DNA from: Bryoerythrophyllum caledonicum
Taxonomy: Eukaryota > Streptophyta > Bryopsida > Pottiales > Pottiaceae
Reading direction: 5' to 3'
DNA: 64,000 bases
Assembly (NCBI GenBank): GCA_963971425.1
Contig: OZ020525.1
Coordinates: 17,118,187-17,182,186 of the forward strand
How positions within the stretch are numbered: position 1 is the first letter of the stretch; every line of letters starts with the position of its first letter. The position numbers and the translations under genes are program-made. Below are positions 25,651 through 37,779 of the stretch, piece after piece. The notes beneath the pieces are model-generated. The model did not search any database and was not told where the DNA came from. It saw only the letters and a program-made list of their open reading frames with translations.

Positions 25651-26267
25651 ACATCGGTTGTATTGGTTGAGCAGTCCTTACCCTTCCTTTAGCAAGTTGG
25701 GTTTCTGGGTTTAGAAGAGGCGATCGTTGTTTACAGTATTGCTGTAGAATTCTATAGTCGTGGCCGAGGTTGAGTAATCATTGTCGTTGATTGTACGTGG
25801 CATGTACTTGCTATTATACCGCTCTCTTTTCTCAGTCGAGGATTCTATGATTTCGGTGCTAGATGTTTGTTTAGTTCAACACCTTGCTCTAAGCTGTGAG
25901 AATGATGAGCTGCAATCCCGTTCTGGATTACGCGACTCATGGTGTTTGGATTATGCGACTCATTTGCGAACCCTTGCATACTTGGAATATCTAGCGTCAT
26001 AACTAGTTAGGGCTTTGGGATTAGAACAAAGTTCCTTCATGTTAACGTGGAGTGAGTCTTTAGAAGTGCATGGCTGGGCAATGGTCACTACAAATTTATT
26101 GACTGGGTACTGTATTCCATTGCAGGTCTGTGAGGCACGGGGGGCTGTTGCGGGGCGTGGGGGGTGTGCATTTAACTTTGTTGTTTCGGTGTTGGATTGT
26201 ATTTCTGGGGTTTTAGGTACGGTTTTGTGGGATAGGGTATTGACAGGTATAGATCATGGACGAAATT
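25651..26267. other. no gene seen
   Basis: Short frames only. A possible continuation of the inserted element beyond the minisatellite. No downstream dynamin exon (PH, GED or the expected EADGYQPYL start of exon 10) is found here. Confidence 0.4.
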
Positions 26268-27483
26268 TTTGCTTCAACTTTGATTGGTATGACAAACAAA
26301 CACATATTGAGAAGTTAAAAAAAAAATACTAAATTGACAATAATACGTCAATATGTAGTCTTCAAATAACTTTCCGACATCCCCAACCTTGTCAAAGAGG
26401 TCAACAAGCGCTTCGGTAGCTCGTCCTATAAAATGTTCTTCACTCTCTTGGAAATTTTTTGACTTGTACATAATTTGTTTCATTCCATAAGCCAAATGTC
26501 GGGCATCTTCATGAGTTCTCATCTTTTCGTTGGCCCTGAGATTTCTATTCTTCAAAACATGCCATAAACATAAGTAAATTTAGATATTTGCTTCTTTCCA
26601 CACGGTCCTGTACAATAACATTCTCATAGATTACTAGTGAAAGACAAACTATAAATCTTGTGTTCACAAAACAAAATCAAGACTCAAAGGTTAAAATTGG
26701 ATAGATAGAGGAACGTAGAGTAGATACTGTATTGCGTCATGAGTGGCATCATTATCATCAACCACAAAGCATGTTGGTATAAAGGTGGGACATTATTGTA
26801 GAAGTTGCTCCTTCACGGTCTTCATGAACATTGTGATACAAGACTCTATCTCACGATTGGTAATAACCCAAGCCGCCAGAAAACCACTACGGTGGTTGTC
26901 ATACACAAGAAATGTGTACAAGTAATATCGGACTCTAGATGTCCCAAATGTTTTATCCAACGAAATTGCGTTCTTATCACCAAAACGGACCATTACCTCA
27001 AGTTGTTGAGGGGTTTGAATTTCCAAAATAAAAGGTTGATCTTCTGGAATACCTGGAACTTCACCTGTCCATTGGTTTATGAAGACAGATTCGCAATTAG
27101 ATTCTATCCAAGATGAAGCACTCTCCGTTTCACTATTGGCCCACTTCCACTTTCCCTTTGCATGACATTTCTCGAGATTTCGAACGTTATCCATTGTCAT
27201 GTAGTCATCTCTCCGCATTAATTCTCCATGGCACTTCCTTTCTTGCCAAACCCTCAAGTGCTCATAAAAAATCTGCTTTGTTGTGAATCCAGCATCAAGG
27301 CGGTTCCAAATGAACACCTTCGCTACCTCAGAGATTCGAGGGACCACTCTTGATGCGCGTGAGTCAGAGCTCCTATCCCCTTCTCCATGCACAACCGAGC
27401 CATCCAACCTTGTATGCTCCATACAGTAGTAAGAAATTGTAGAAGCATCCTTTTCAATATACTCTTGCTTAATTTTGAAATTG
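26268..27483 (-). pseudogene. MULE-type transposase, 3' half (split by the 18.5-kb element)
   Basis: This minus-strand half starts at the insertion point with FKIKQEYIEKDASTISYY and runs through a 209-codon ATG frame (27,422-26,793). It contains AISLDKTFGTSRVRYYLY and FLVYDNHRSGFLAAWVI, matching the first catalytic region of MULE transposases. An in-frame TAA at 26,793-26,795 interrupts it, and the same frame resumes with PTCFVVDDNDATHDAI (second catalytic region). After a presumed intron, YLCLWHVLKN and the C-terminal frame 26,555-26,274 follow. The 5' half lies at 46,437-45,963. The family could also be described as FAR1-like, since FAR1 proteins derive from MULEs. It is inactive because of the TAA and the large insertion. 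Confidence 0.8.
27480..27483. other. left target-site duplication ATTG
   Basis: ATTG immediately before the left terminal inverted repeat. The same ATTG follows the right repeat at 45,959-45,962. Confidence 0.85.
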
Positions 27484-27509
27484 ATGCCATATTTAACTAT
27501 TTCTGGACT
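27484..27509 (+). repeat. left terminal inverted repeat
   Basis: 26 bp beginning ATGCCATATTTAACTATTT, matching the right repeat with one mismatch at 27,503. TCTGGACTA recurs at about 27,501 and 27,520, suggesting a subterminal repeated motif. Confidence 0.9.
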
Positions 27510-27704
27510 ATGAGGTGAATTCTGGACTAAGGACTAAAAGATAGATCCGGAGATGTGCCTCATAAAAGATAATGAAGCATAAAAGTCGAGGAGTTTAGAG
27601 TACTATTCAAGCATTAAATGCATCACCGATGACACTTATGAAGGAAGAAATGGCTAGAGCGACCAAATTTGAATTTAGACAATACGTGAGTCCGTAGCAT
27701 GCAG

Positions 27705-27888
27705 CCGGATATCTCCGGGTAAATATCAAGGTGGAATTCAGAAGAAGAACCGAGTCCTGAGAACAGAAACTGATACATACTGTACATCACAAATGTGTGG
27801 TTAGGAAAAATATGGTAGGGAAAACTGGGACAAAGCTACGGACAGAAAATACTCGCAATTGATAGAACATGCAACCGGATATCTCCGG
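27705..27888. repeat. palindrome copies 1-2 (left subterminal)
   Basis: CCGGATATCTCCGG at 27,705-27,718 and 27,875-27,888, each one base from the consensus CCGGAGATCTCCGG. The first is preceded by CAG. They are the outermost left copies, within about 400 bp of the terminal repeat. Confidence 0.85.
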
Positions 27889-28004
27889 ATGAAATGAGAA
27901 TAAGAGCCCAATACTAAACTGTTTCATTATAAAAAAGTGTCATACAATAAATGAGGGGTGGCCGTTGCTAAGAGACGCGCGTAATCTATGGAAAATCGAT
28001 TCAA

Positions 28005-28454
28005 CTATTCTAATTTAAGTGCTTTACAGATGCCCTCTACCCGTCCAGTATGGTGTCTCCCATAAGTTAGATAATGAACTATAGCCTTTCTAGGATTCTT
28101 GAATGGATCTAGATATGCAACAACACATTTGGGCCACAAATAATGCCTTGTTCGAGGATTAAATGAAGCCTTCTTGAAGATGTGGAGAAACCTAACATAG
28201 GTGGGCCTTCGAGTCTGTTTGCTGGCATAGCAAAAAAGAATATCTGATAAGATGTTTGGGGGCAATAACAATTGGGCCGCCTCCATGAGCCTATCTGGAC
28301 GCATAGGAGACCAGATCCCGACATTGAAATACCGCAGTAGTATTCGAATAACATCTGCCGTGTCATCAAAGGAAGGCAGCTGCGTGGAGCGGGATTTGGC
28401 CGAGTCAAGGACCTCATCCGAGCAGAGAGGACCGCGGAGTGATATTATTATGAC
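28005..28454 (-). CDS. hypothetical protein exon of the 18.5-kb element
   Basis: An exon starts after a strong acceptor (TTTTATTTGCAG, reading minus) at 28,454 and is open for 149 codons to a TAG at 28,007-28,005. If that TAG is also read through, the frame continues about 27 codons to a TAA. It contains TRHYLWPKCVVAYLDPFKNP and is rich in basic and aromatic residues. No recognisable domain. It lies downstream of, and on the same strand as, the ParB-like fusion gene, and may be a further exon of it or a separate gene. I did not find an upstream exon to pair with it. Confidence 0.4.
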   Translation of the reverse strand, partial: VIIISLRGPLCSDEVLDSAKSRSTQLPSFDDTADVIRILLRYFNVGIWSPMRPDRLMEAAQLLLPPNILSDILFCYASKQTRRPTYVRFLHIFKKASFNPRTRHYLWPKCVVAYLDPFKNPRKAIVHYLTYGRHHTGRVEGICKALKLE

Positions 28455-28547
28455 CTGCAAATAAAAGGGCAAGACCATCGAATTAGAAATAGAGCATTGG
28501 AATGAGGAGAAAATATGGTAGGAGGAGTTCAAGTGACACGAATTCGA

Positions 28548-30674
28548 CCGGAGATCTCCGGGTGACCCTCCCAGATCAACGTTCGGCAGTCGAAATGGTC
28601 AGGAGAATACTCAGAAGTGATCACAGATATTGAAAGGTGAAGCTTGGGGGCGAGACACTAACAATAACAAATAAAAAGAAGGACCTCAACAAATAACATT
28701 ACTGAGAACAACATTTATCTTCAAAATTGAATGGTCGAAATCCCACAGACATCCTTGACGTAACATTTACAAAGCATAGAGTTTAAAATAACCAGTATAA
28801 TTCATTGTTCTAAGGAGCCGAAATTATGCCCTTCACCACGGACCGGACCTCTTTGGAATTTTTGTGTACTGGATCACTGGCAAACATCAATGGATGACGT
28901 CTAACAAAGTTGGGAACATCCTCATTTGACGCTAGCAGTACGGAGAGCCATGGAAGAAAAATGGTGGACACCCAGGTATCTTTCGAATTCCCAGTCCATG
29001 ATGGCGGATGAACTGCGCTGAATGTATCGTTAAGGACGTTCTTTAGTGGAGTATCGTCCACAAGCAAGACATCCTTGGGAGACCTGGGCCACGCCTTGGC
29101 GTTGTAAATTGTCAGGTCCTTAAGGAAAATTGGCTTCGATGGATGGGATGGGAGCGTATATGATGTTTTTGTGCAATGGGCCTGCGTCAGGATTGTGACG
29201 CCTTCCGGAATGGCAGCACCTTTCTTGCGCAACTCCTTGATAATATCCACAATATTCTTTTCCAACACACTGCTCCAGAATGAGATAGTAGCCTTCTCTC
29301 CCACGAAGTTCAGGAGTTCAGTGGAACCAGGCCTTACTTTGATGTCTCTCGGTTGTTCCTGTTTGAATTCCCCCCTGTGCACAAGAACTCCATTTAAGTC
29401 AAACACGACATGATAAACCCGATTGGATGTTACCTAATCCTCGGTTGGAGGCTCTCGGACGATCGTAGTAGGCTTCGTCCAACCTGAACCCAAAATACGA
29501 GTACGTAGACTGAGATGAGGAAGTTGTTCAGCAAAGTGAAATTTCAATTATACATATAGAAGTGTTCTGCACTCACAATCCAGAATTGTTGGATGGAAAA
29601 ATGAGCACAATATAGATGATGGCACATAAGTATGAATGTACATATTAGGCACCTGGGACAGTAGGTGGAGTATCCCTAGAAGTCTGAGCTACACCAGAAA
29701 CTTGAGCAGTCTGTGCGGGGTTTCTGTCACCGACATCCTTCGACTGTGTTGATCCTGCGGACCCCTGAATACCCGTAACGAAGTGGTAAGAATAAGGTCT
29801 GCATCCAGTGAACTGTCCTTAGAACAATGAAGAAGGTTTGATGGACAAATAACTATTCACCTTATCTTTTTAGGCCCTTGTCCAAATTGTAGGTGGAGGT
29901 GGAGGAGCTTTCGCCGTAGGATTCTTCGCGATTGCTTTTCTCTTCTCTTTTTGAGCCAGCTGCCCGTGGCTCCGCGGAGGGCTGCGTAGAGGGCTCATAG
30001 CATGTAATTCACGCAATGTTTGCTGCGCCGATGCCTCATCCATCGTTTGATCGGTGCCACGCAACGTCAAGTCTTCGGCACTCTTGCACACAACTTCCAC
30101 TAATGGACGCGTCCTCGAAAGGTTGGCCAACGGGAGATCTCCGGGTGCTCTTTGAGAATCGTCAAAGTCCAGGCGATCGGACATTGCCGTGTCATCGTCC
30201 CGACCAGGCAAAGGAGAACGTGGCATGCCGGAATGCCAACTGGTTTCTTTTTCAGAAGTACCGACTCTAGCGGCCGGAGTAGAGTTGCTTCTCGAACTAG
30301 ACGAGGCTTGCCTGATTGGAAGAGGTGGTTCATCAACGTCTACCTAGATAGGGTGGGATGGCGTACCCGCACCGACGATCCGCGCGGCAATGGCCAAGGA
30401 CTGGAGTCCAATGTTAGGTGCCGCTGATGAACTCGGTTCATACCGCACATCAACTTCAATCATCGTGGCATCATGCGTCTGCGTCACATTGACGAAGTCA
30501 GTGGGAAGAACATTAGGATGCAATTCAAATGAGAACGGTATAATACACCCGGAGATCTCCGGTTCAAAGTGGTCCATGTCTACCGGGTGAACTATATCTG
30601 AGCAAGGCGATGAGAAATATGAGCCCTAATATATGCAGGGCATCCTAAACATATGATCAGCCGGAGATCTCCGG
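28548..30674. repeat. palindrome copies 3-6
   Basis: CCGGAGATCTCCGG is perfect at 28,548-28,561, 30,549-30,562 and 30,661-30,674; CGGGAGATCTCCGG occurs at 30,131-30,144. The copy at 30,131 lies inside exon 4 of the fusion gene and is read on the minus strand as part of APGDLPL. The others are in an intron or between genes. Confidence 0.9.
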
Positions 30675-33600
30675 GTCATGAAGTTTTATTAGCTGTTATA
30701 CCTCGCCGCTGTAGTTCATCCTCGACATTGCCCGTGTTAGAACACCAACGCCTGGGGTTGACCCAGTGATGGCAGTCTCCTTTGACTCCTCTGCAGCGGC
30801 GTCGGGTACGTCGGGTACGTCGGCTAAGAGATTCAAGTGGTACTTGAATATTTCTTCAGCGCAGGATTCTACCTTGAGTTTGGCATCTTCGCTGCTCACA
30901 ATCTCGAGGACCCGGGCGTCGTGAGTCTGCAAGATAAAGCCTGCATAAGGCAACATCCATAAAATATAACTGAAGACGGACCAGAAATCTATGACGTTGA
31001 AGTGCTTGGGAAGGATGTTCTGCTTACCAATCCGAGGTATGTTAAATGTGGTCCACCATGGACATTGACGACCACCATATCCTCTCTAATGAACCCCGTG
31101 AACAGCAAATCAAGGACCGAGATCCTCAGCTGTGGGACACCGGTTTGCTTCCAGCGCTGGATGGTTTCTGGATGTTGAGCAGGTGAATAGAAGGCCTGCA
31201 TTTTGTCTGCGTGGACTTTGTAGAGCCTCTTGAATGACTGAGCAGGCGTCTCGCTCGAGTCGTATTCATATAGGAATATACAATACACTGCCTCCTCGAC
31301 CCCGATTACTGGGGTCGGAAACCAATCACCTGGGTGGGGGAAGTAGTAGACCACATGCGTCGCCCACAATTTCACCTTGCCCCTGGACTCTCTCTGCCGA
31401 AGACTGATGTACCTCTTCAATTCAACGAATCCCGCGACATCGGTGATAAAGACGGACGGTGATCTGACCCTCGTCCTCCCGTCCTTCGTGTCCACTTCCA
31501 GATGGTCGAAAATGGTTCTGAAGTCCAACGCATCCAGGACCTGTGCACGGCATACGTCGTCTTTTACGCGATAGAAGAAAAAGAAGTAAAAGTGAGGGTC
31601 ATTGACGTTACGCCAGTCCTGAATGTCCGGCATGATAAGTACTTTGGCGATCTCGCCCCCTCTCTCTGGCATAACCCTACAGGTGTATTTGGAGTCGAAC
31701 AAGGACTTGTCATCCGTGGGTGTGGCCTCGGCAGCATCCTCAACGATGTGTTGACTCCAGATGGACACAAGGACGTCCGGGGTGGGGTCGGTCTCCTTGT
31801 TGATCGCCTTCAGTCGACCCTCAAGCCAAGCTTTACCCTTGGTAGAGTGATTAGCGGCGTCCACCCAGGACTCGAGCTGAACCCGTCCAATATCCCACTC
31901 TACCGCAAAGGCGTCCCACTGCTCCTTCGTGTAAGAGACGAAGTCAGCAGCCTTTGAGGGAAGGGGGTGAGACTTGTAATTTAACATGAGTTCATTCTTC
32001 ATAGCCCGGATTCTCTTCTCCCTGTTCGCCGCGTTTTCGAGTGTCTCGGCCTGCCCTTTCATAGTACCTTGGTTTGCCGCTTTGGAGGACTTCACACAGA
32101 CCTTCTTCACGAGCACTAACTCCGCGAGGTAGTGAAGGTCTTCAACGCGCATTTTATAGAGTGGCTTGAAGTCGTTCTACACCAAAGGCTTCCGTTTCAA
32201 CTTAGCTGGGTCGCCAGTCTTCCCGTTCGAGTCTGGTAGGAGTCCAACGACGAACATCCTATCGATTACGATCCACTTCTGGACCACCGCGTCATCCATC
32301 TCGAATAGAAGAGGGACCTTCGCGTCTTTTGGGTCAGTTTTGCCGAGGTGAGTGAAAACCGTCGGCACCACTTGCCGTTGAAACGTCTGCAATAATATAT
32401 AACTCAGTGTGTGAGCAGCCGGAGATCTCCGGTAGATTGGATTTGTTGCTTGAAGAATGAGCTCATTGATGAAATTGAAATATATTCAGGTGGAGGATGT
32501 AAGCTTACCGAGAATTCGTCAGATTGTGGACGACCATAGAGTTGGGGGGCGGGTTTCCCGAACTCAAACCACTTCACTCTGCACGTTTGCAGCTGCTCGG
32601 TAAAACTCTGCTCCTTCCGCAGACCCGTCAGATCTTGGTTCAGAGCGCGCGAGAGTTGTAGCAGGGTCATGTCTTTGGGGTTTGGTTTGATCCAAACCGG
32701 GATGATAGAGAAGTGCGATATTTCTTCGAGCGTCCACGTTGATGGCAGTTCGTGTGACAAGATCTTGTGCGCCTCCACAGTATGCTGACCACCAATAATA
32801 TAAAAGTGTGTCGTGTCCCTAAGGCAGTCCTCCTTCGTCGGTTTGGTCGCGAAGAACTCCACCTTAGTTCCGTCAGGTTTATTCTTCAGTGGCAAGACTC
32901 GAATGTGAATCTCTGGGGCCGTGGCCTTCGACGACGCACGAACTGCGTTGATGATTCCTTCGAGCCGTTCTTTTTGGATGCCCCTGTACACTAATCCTCC
33001 AGGGGGGGCCCTATGTAGATTATTGAAATGAACGAGCTTCACGACATTCTTCTTCGTGACAGGGTCTTCTACTGTCAAAGTCTTATTCTTGAGTATGTAT
33101 ATGTTCTTGAACGCGTCGTCGAGAACCTTGCCAATTGCTTCAACTTCAGTCCTCTTCATTTTGGCGAGGTCAGCCTATGTGAAGTTTAGGCACTTTTCGA
33201 TCGCCAGGCCAGGCTCATCGGCCTTCGCTTTCTTTCCCTTCTCTGCCCGCGACGAGGAACCTGGGGTCGAAGTTTTCAAGGTTGTCTTGCGTTTTCTTCC
33301 CGGGGTTGATTTTGGTGTCAGAGACAGAATGGGTGTCGGGTCTGGAACGGGCTTTCGGGACTTTTCTTGTGCTTCTGCCATCCACTTCCACTGCTCATTA
33401 ACGTACGCCGGACTCCATGTATCACTCGTGGGAGGGCTGAATAAGAAGTTCTCATTCTGACATGTCTCCGCCATCTCATCCGAAATCTTAGATGTCTCCA
33501 GAATCAAGCCGTATATGAGAGGCTCGGTGGATGAGTCCACGTTCTCCTGGACGACAAGGAGGCAGACATCGTCGTCAAGACCTTGCATCTGTAGAACCTC

Positions 33601-33835
33601 GAGTCCAATGTCGGGGTGTCCCCGTTTCCCAATCCGAAGTTGGGGGACGTATTCCCAGGCTTCTTCAGGGGTTTTCAAGAGCTTCATTCCCCACTGGGTA
33701 ATGCTCTCTCGGCATTTGTAGACGTAGCCAACATTGTGAATTCCTCTGTAGACAAACTCAGGGAGCTAGAACTCTACAAACGCCCCGAGCTTCCCGGGAC
33801 GACTTTCTGTCGGAAGTGTGGTTGTCCACGAATCC
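28810..33835 (-). CDS. ParB-like / methyltransferase-like / HAD-phosphatase-like fusion protein
   Basis: Exons on the minus strand, all with GT-AG borders and agreeing phases: 33835-32509, 32386-31028, 30926-30702, 30478-29861, 29764-29653 and 29483-28810, about 1,437 codons; the 5' exon with the ATG was not found. Exon 1 carries a ParB/sulfiredoxin-type N-domain (FYIIGGQHTVEAHKIL, then LSRALNQDLTGLRKE). Exons 2-3 look like a beta-class DNA methyltransferase end (AQHPETIQRWKQ, then EDMVVVNVHGGPHLTYLGL, then ARVLEIVSSED), but a clear DPPY is missing; TDVAGF may replace it. Exon 6 is FCP1/HAD-like (VVFDLNGVLVHRG, Lys in IFLKDL, LLVDDTPLK), with Asn for the second motif-I Asp. In-frame TAG at 33766, 33175, 32177, 30344 and 29434 and TAA at 29870 interrupt it. 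It is either a pseudogene or recoded. ParB-like proteins bind palindromic sites; binding to the element's palindromes is inference. Confidence 0.65.
32419..32432. repeat. palindrome copy 7 (in an intron)
   Basis: Perfect CCGGAGATCTCCGG, preceded by CAG, inside the 123-bp intron between exons 1 and 2 of the fusion gene. Confidence 0.9.
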
Positions 33836-34068
33836 CTGCAAGATGAGTTCGAAAGAGCACAAACGCAGTTAGAAATCACTGCAATTGACCAGTAACCTAT
33901 GGAGAGTCCGTCACTCAAAACCGGCTGCATTCCTAGGGATGGATGATAGAAATCGAGCTTCAAAAATATTATATTACAGCCGAAGCAAGGGGAGGTCTTC
34001 GCACAATTATCAGATCTACAGACACTTGACTGATCTTAAATCGCTTGAAGTATCTTGCATGAGCTCAG

Positions 34069-34532
34069 CCGGAGATCTCCGGTTCGTCAGGAACGATCTG
34101 TAGTCGGCGTGAGGGGGTATCGAAACATGCTTGAAACGTCCCGAGATCTACAGCTCTATGTCGGATTGTGAGCAGCAATGGCGTTTGTTTTCGTTTAATT
34201 CCATTGCGAACGTATCCGAAGATCTCCGGCTGATTTGCGGGTGTCGTGTGCATCCGTCCAGGAACGATTCGGTACGTATCAATCGGAGCCACTTCTGTCC
34301 TGAACCGGAGATCTCCGGATGATGACCTGATGGTCGAGTTTCACGATATTCACATCTTCCTACGCGCGTATATAAACTACTTCGTAACGTCCGGAGATCT
34401 CCGGATATTTTTGAGATTTACGAAATCGTGGGAAAATATATCAAGATTCATCATACCTCGACATTATCCGGAGATCTCCGGCTGATTATTGGAACTCCGT
34501 ATTCCGTTCGGGATGCAACCGGAGATCTCCGG
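34069..34532. repeat. palindrome copies 8-13 (densest cluster)
   Basis: Six copies in 464 bp: perfect at 34,069, 34,305, 34,391, 34,468 and 34,519, and CCGAAGATCTCCGG at 34,216 (start positions). The cluster lies just upstream of the minus-strand fusion gene, so it is a candidate operator, nucleation site or divergent promoter. Flank polarity changes here: CAG precedes the first copy, and CTG follows 34,216, 34,468 and 34,519. Confidence 0.9.
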
Positions 34533-34559
34533 CTGATGCAAGTACGGATTAACATTGCA

Positions 34560-36230
34560 CTAATCGCAACTTACCATCACGCGTATATTCACATTCATTC
34601 ACAGAGAAGTTTGACATACTACACTGGAAGTTTTACATACTCAAAATTCATGTTTCAAGTTACAAAACACACTGAGACGAATCAAATGCTCACACAATGC
34701 TTTCAAGAACCGACCTTACACACAAGAAATTGAATCTGCAAATGTTCCGATGGAACGCCAAATGTGACGTTAGCACATGGATTAATCTTGTCACTAAATC
34801 GGACCGGACTTGAAGGACTCAGTATGGACAAGCACATTCTGACGTTCGTACAATACCATCATCACTCGCAAATTCATGATTCGAAACACACTTCTGTTCA
34901 TGGGACATCAAAAATAAAATCGACTATAGCCTAACAGATATTTGAATTCTAGTACTCATCCTCTGAGGTTTCTCTTCATTATTTAAGTGTACTTTGTTGT
35001 CATACACCCGCTAGGAATCAAATGAAAAAACTTGAATCACAATAAAATATAGAATCCACACACAGTCGCTCGGACACAGTGAAAACAGTTCAATGTTGTC
35101 GACTTACCGGTCTCCTTTCCATGATGTCTCACTCGACGTTCCAGCTCCAGTCGCCATTTCCCAACCTCCTTGAGGAACTCCTCGGGATTGAAGCGAATTC
35201 ACAGCTCTGGATGACATCAACGTTCAACAACTCAGCCTCACAAACTCTACAATTTTTCAGATGCCCTAGAATTTCAGGTCCACATTTGATTGACAAGATT
35301 TCCGCGAAATAAATTTCAACACTGCTCATTTACGGATAACATGCTCATTTACACGCATAACATGCATAACATGCTCATTTCCGGACCTTTTATACTGAAT
35401 GCACTGAATACCAGAACCCTATACCCTAAGCCCTACAATTCCGCTTCGACGTCTAACAACATCAGAATTACTCGACTCTTTTGAACCCTAATGGCGCTTA
35501 CCGAACCCTACACCTGCCCCAGTGCCGATTCTAAGCAGTCCTGGGAAACTTCGATATTTGATGACACTGAATTTTAATCTGTGAGACAGTACATACCTCT
35601 TCACTGACCGATTCGGCACACCCGTTCCTCGTGGTCGTTCGTGAAGACGCCACCCTCAACCGCAACGTCGTTTCAGCTTCGCTCGTGAACCGAGGCGCTC
35701 GCTAAATTTAAAAACCTATTTCAATATCTTTGTTCCAGTCCTGCTCTCTGACCTTCAGTCCATATCCAGAAACAACCTCTGGACGATATGCTCAATGTCC
35801 CTCACTTTTATCAACACTCACCTCGTACACCAACAGCCTCTCACAGCGCACACCGCCCTAACCTACTGCGTTGACGCCTACTACGCAAACCACGAAAAAA
35901 ACCCCTCCCACCACTTCCGCTCACTACCTACGACATTACAAAGACAACACCCATAAAAAACAAGAAAGGTTTGATGCTTGGAGTTCCCCTAACCCGATAG
36001 GGACAAGCTGGACGGCTCAAGGGCTGTGACGGCTCATGATGACAGTGGGTGAACTTAAAAATCAGCTCTAATCACGTACATATACAACGTGTACATTTCA
36101 CAATCATGAATTGTCAATGTCGTGAGCATGCGTGACAAGACATATTGATACCCGGATTCCTGGGTATTACATATGGCTACAGTAGATACTCGGGTTCACC
36201 GGGTATTAGAGTAATCATCATACTTGAATT
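34560..36230. other. spacer without a supported gene
   Basis: Unique-looking sequence between the divergent gene blocks of the 18.5-kb element. No palindrome copy and no supported coding frame. The short frames at 35,079-35,329 show no domain. Confidence 0.45.
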
Positions 36231-36239
36231 TAAAACGTC

Positions 36240-37085
36240 ATAAGTGAAAAAGCTTAATCTCCCTCTCCGTTACACTCCCTCCCTTCTTTCCCTCACTTGT
36301 TTTTCTTATTTATGTTTTGCTCTCCCCTCCTTCTCCATCGCCATCTCATTTTTAATCTTGATTCTAGTAGTTTTTAGGCTCCCCGTGATTTCAATAATTA
36401 CACATTCTTAAATTAACCTACTACTCTAAAAATAAATCCCGCACTCTTCCTTGCTTACTCTCCCTCCCTATCCCTTATTCTCCCTCACTTCCTTACTCTC
36501 CCTCTCCATCTCTTTTCTAATTTTGATTTTTTTTTTTATTCCCTAAATTCCCCTAGTGCCATATTCTAAAAATATAAACTACTTTAAAATAAATCCCTCC
36601 CTTACTCTCCCTCTCTTACTCTCCCTCTCTTACTCTCCCTCTCTTACTCTCCCTCTCTGCCTTATTCTCCCTCGCTTACTCTCCCTCCTACTTGTTTTTA
36701 ATTTGTTATACTCTTACTCTCCTCTCCTTCTCCATCTCCATCTCTATTTTCCTTTTGAAGTTTACTTTTTTGGATTTTCCTTCTTTCAATAAATTCACAT
36801 TCTAAAATTAAATAACTACTCTCAAAAACAATCCCGCACTCTGCCTCGCTTACTCTCCCTCCCTATCCCTTATTCTCCCTCCCTACCCCTTATTCTCCCT
36901 CACTTCCTTACTCTCCCTCTCCATCTCTTTTCTAATTTTGACTTTTTTTTTTATTCCCTAAATTCCCCTAGTGGCATATTCTAAAAATATAAACTACTTT
37001 AAAATAAATCCCTCCCTTCCTCTCACTCTCTTACTCTCCTTCTCAATTACTGTCCTTCCCTTACTCTCCCTCTTCCTTGATTTTA
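36240..37085 (+). repeat. CT-rich microsatellite with a ~415-bp tandem duplication
   Basis: Runs of TTACTCTCCCTC dominate. A block ending in CCCTAGTGCCATATTC then AAACTACTTTAAAATAAATC (about 36,540-36,600) is repeated near 36,957-37,013 with the same preceding CT-rich text, giving a tandem duplication of about 415 bp. Not coding. Confidence 0.8.
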
Positions 37086-37779
37086 ATTTATTTTACTTTT
37101 AATTACCCCTCCTACTCAATATCCATCCTTGGTTATTAATATTGTACTATTGAAATAGTAAAATTATTTTTTCTATTCTATTCTATTGCATTATTAAATC
37201 ATGCATAGGTTTCAAAGAGATATATACTTTGTTGTTACCTCTCTTCTTAATTATTTTGTGATATTAAAACTACATTAATGGTTGAACTAATGCGTTGCAA
37301 AGCAAGCCCCAACTCCTAGCCATAGTACTAAAATCATAATTTGCGCCATAAACCACGAAGTGAACTATCGCGTAGTCAACCATGCTGTGAACTACAAAAA
37401 CGCTACTTGAACCGTGGTGTCAACTGTACAGTGAATCATTCCACCTTTCATTTTTTAGTATTTTTAAATATTAAAAATACATAAAAATGGTTGGGCTAAT
37501 GCATTGCAAAGCAAGCGCCAACAGCTAGTCTACTCTAAAATTATATCCATTATCCTCCCTCTCTTCTTTATTCTCCCTCTAACTAAATTATAATGTATCA
37601 AAGTCTTAAATAGTTAAAGTTCAATTATCACTAAATATTCTTACACGCTATTGAATCCAGCTTTTTTAAAGTTATAGTTATTGATAAATTTAAGGTTATA
37701 GTTCATAGTATCAATAAATTTTTAATTTATAGATTTAAAGGTGATATAAGCCCTCGACCTTCATGAACCCAGAACCTTC

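Noticed and set aside
27440-27530. A longer target duplication for the 18.5-kb element
   Set aside because: Only ATTG matches on both sides; the next bases differ (AA versus GC), and four bases exactly restore the interrupted frame.
32404-33159. Sulfiredoxin instead of a ParB-like domain
   Set aside because: The GGQHT motif is shared by the superfamily, but there is no active-site Cys (GGCHR in sulfiredoxin), and the following ALNQDLTGLRKE helix is ParB-like.
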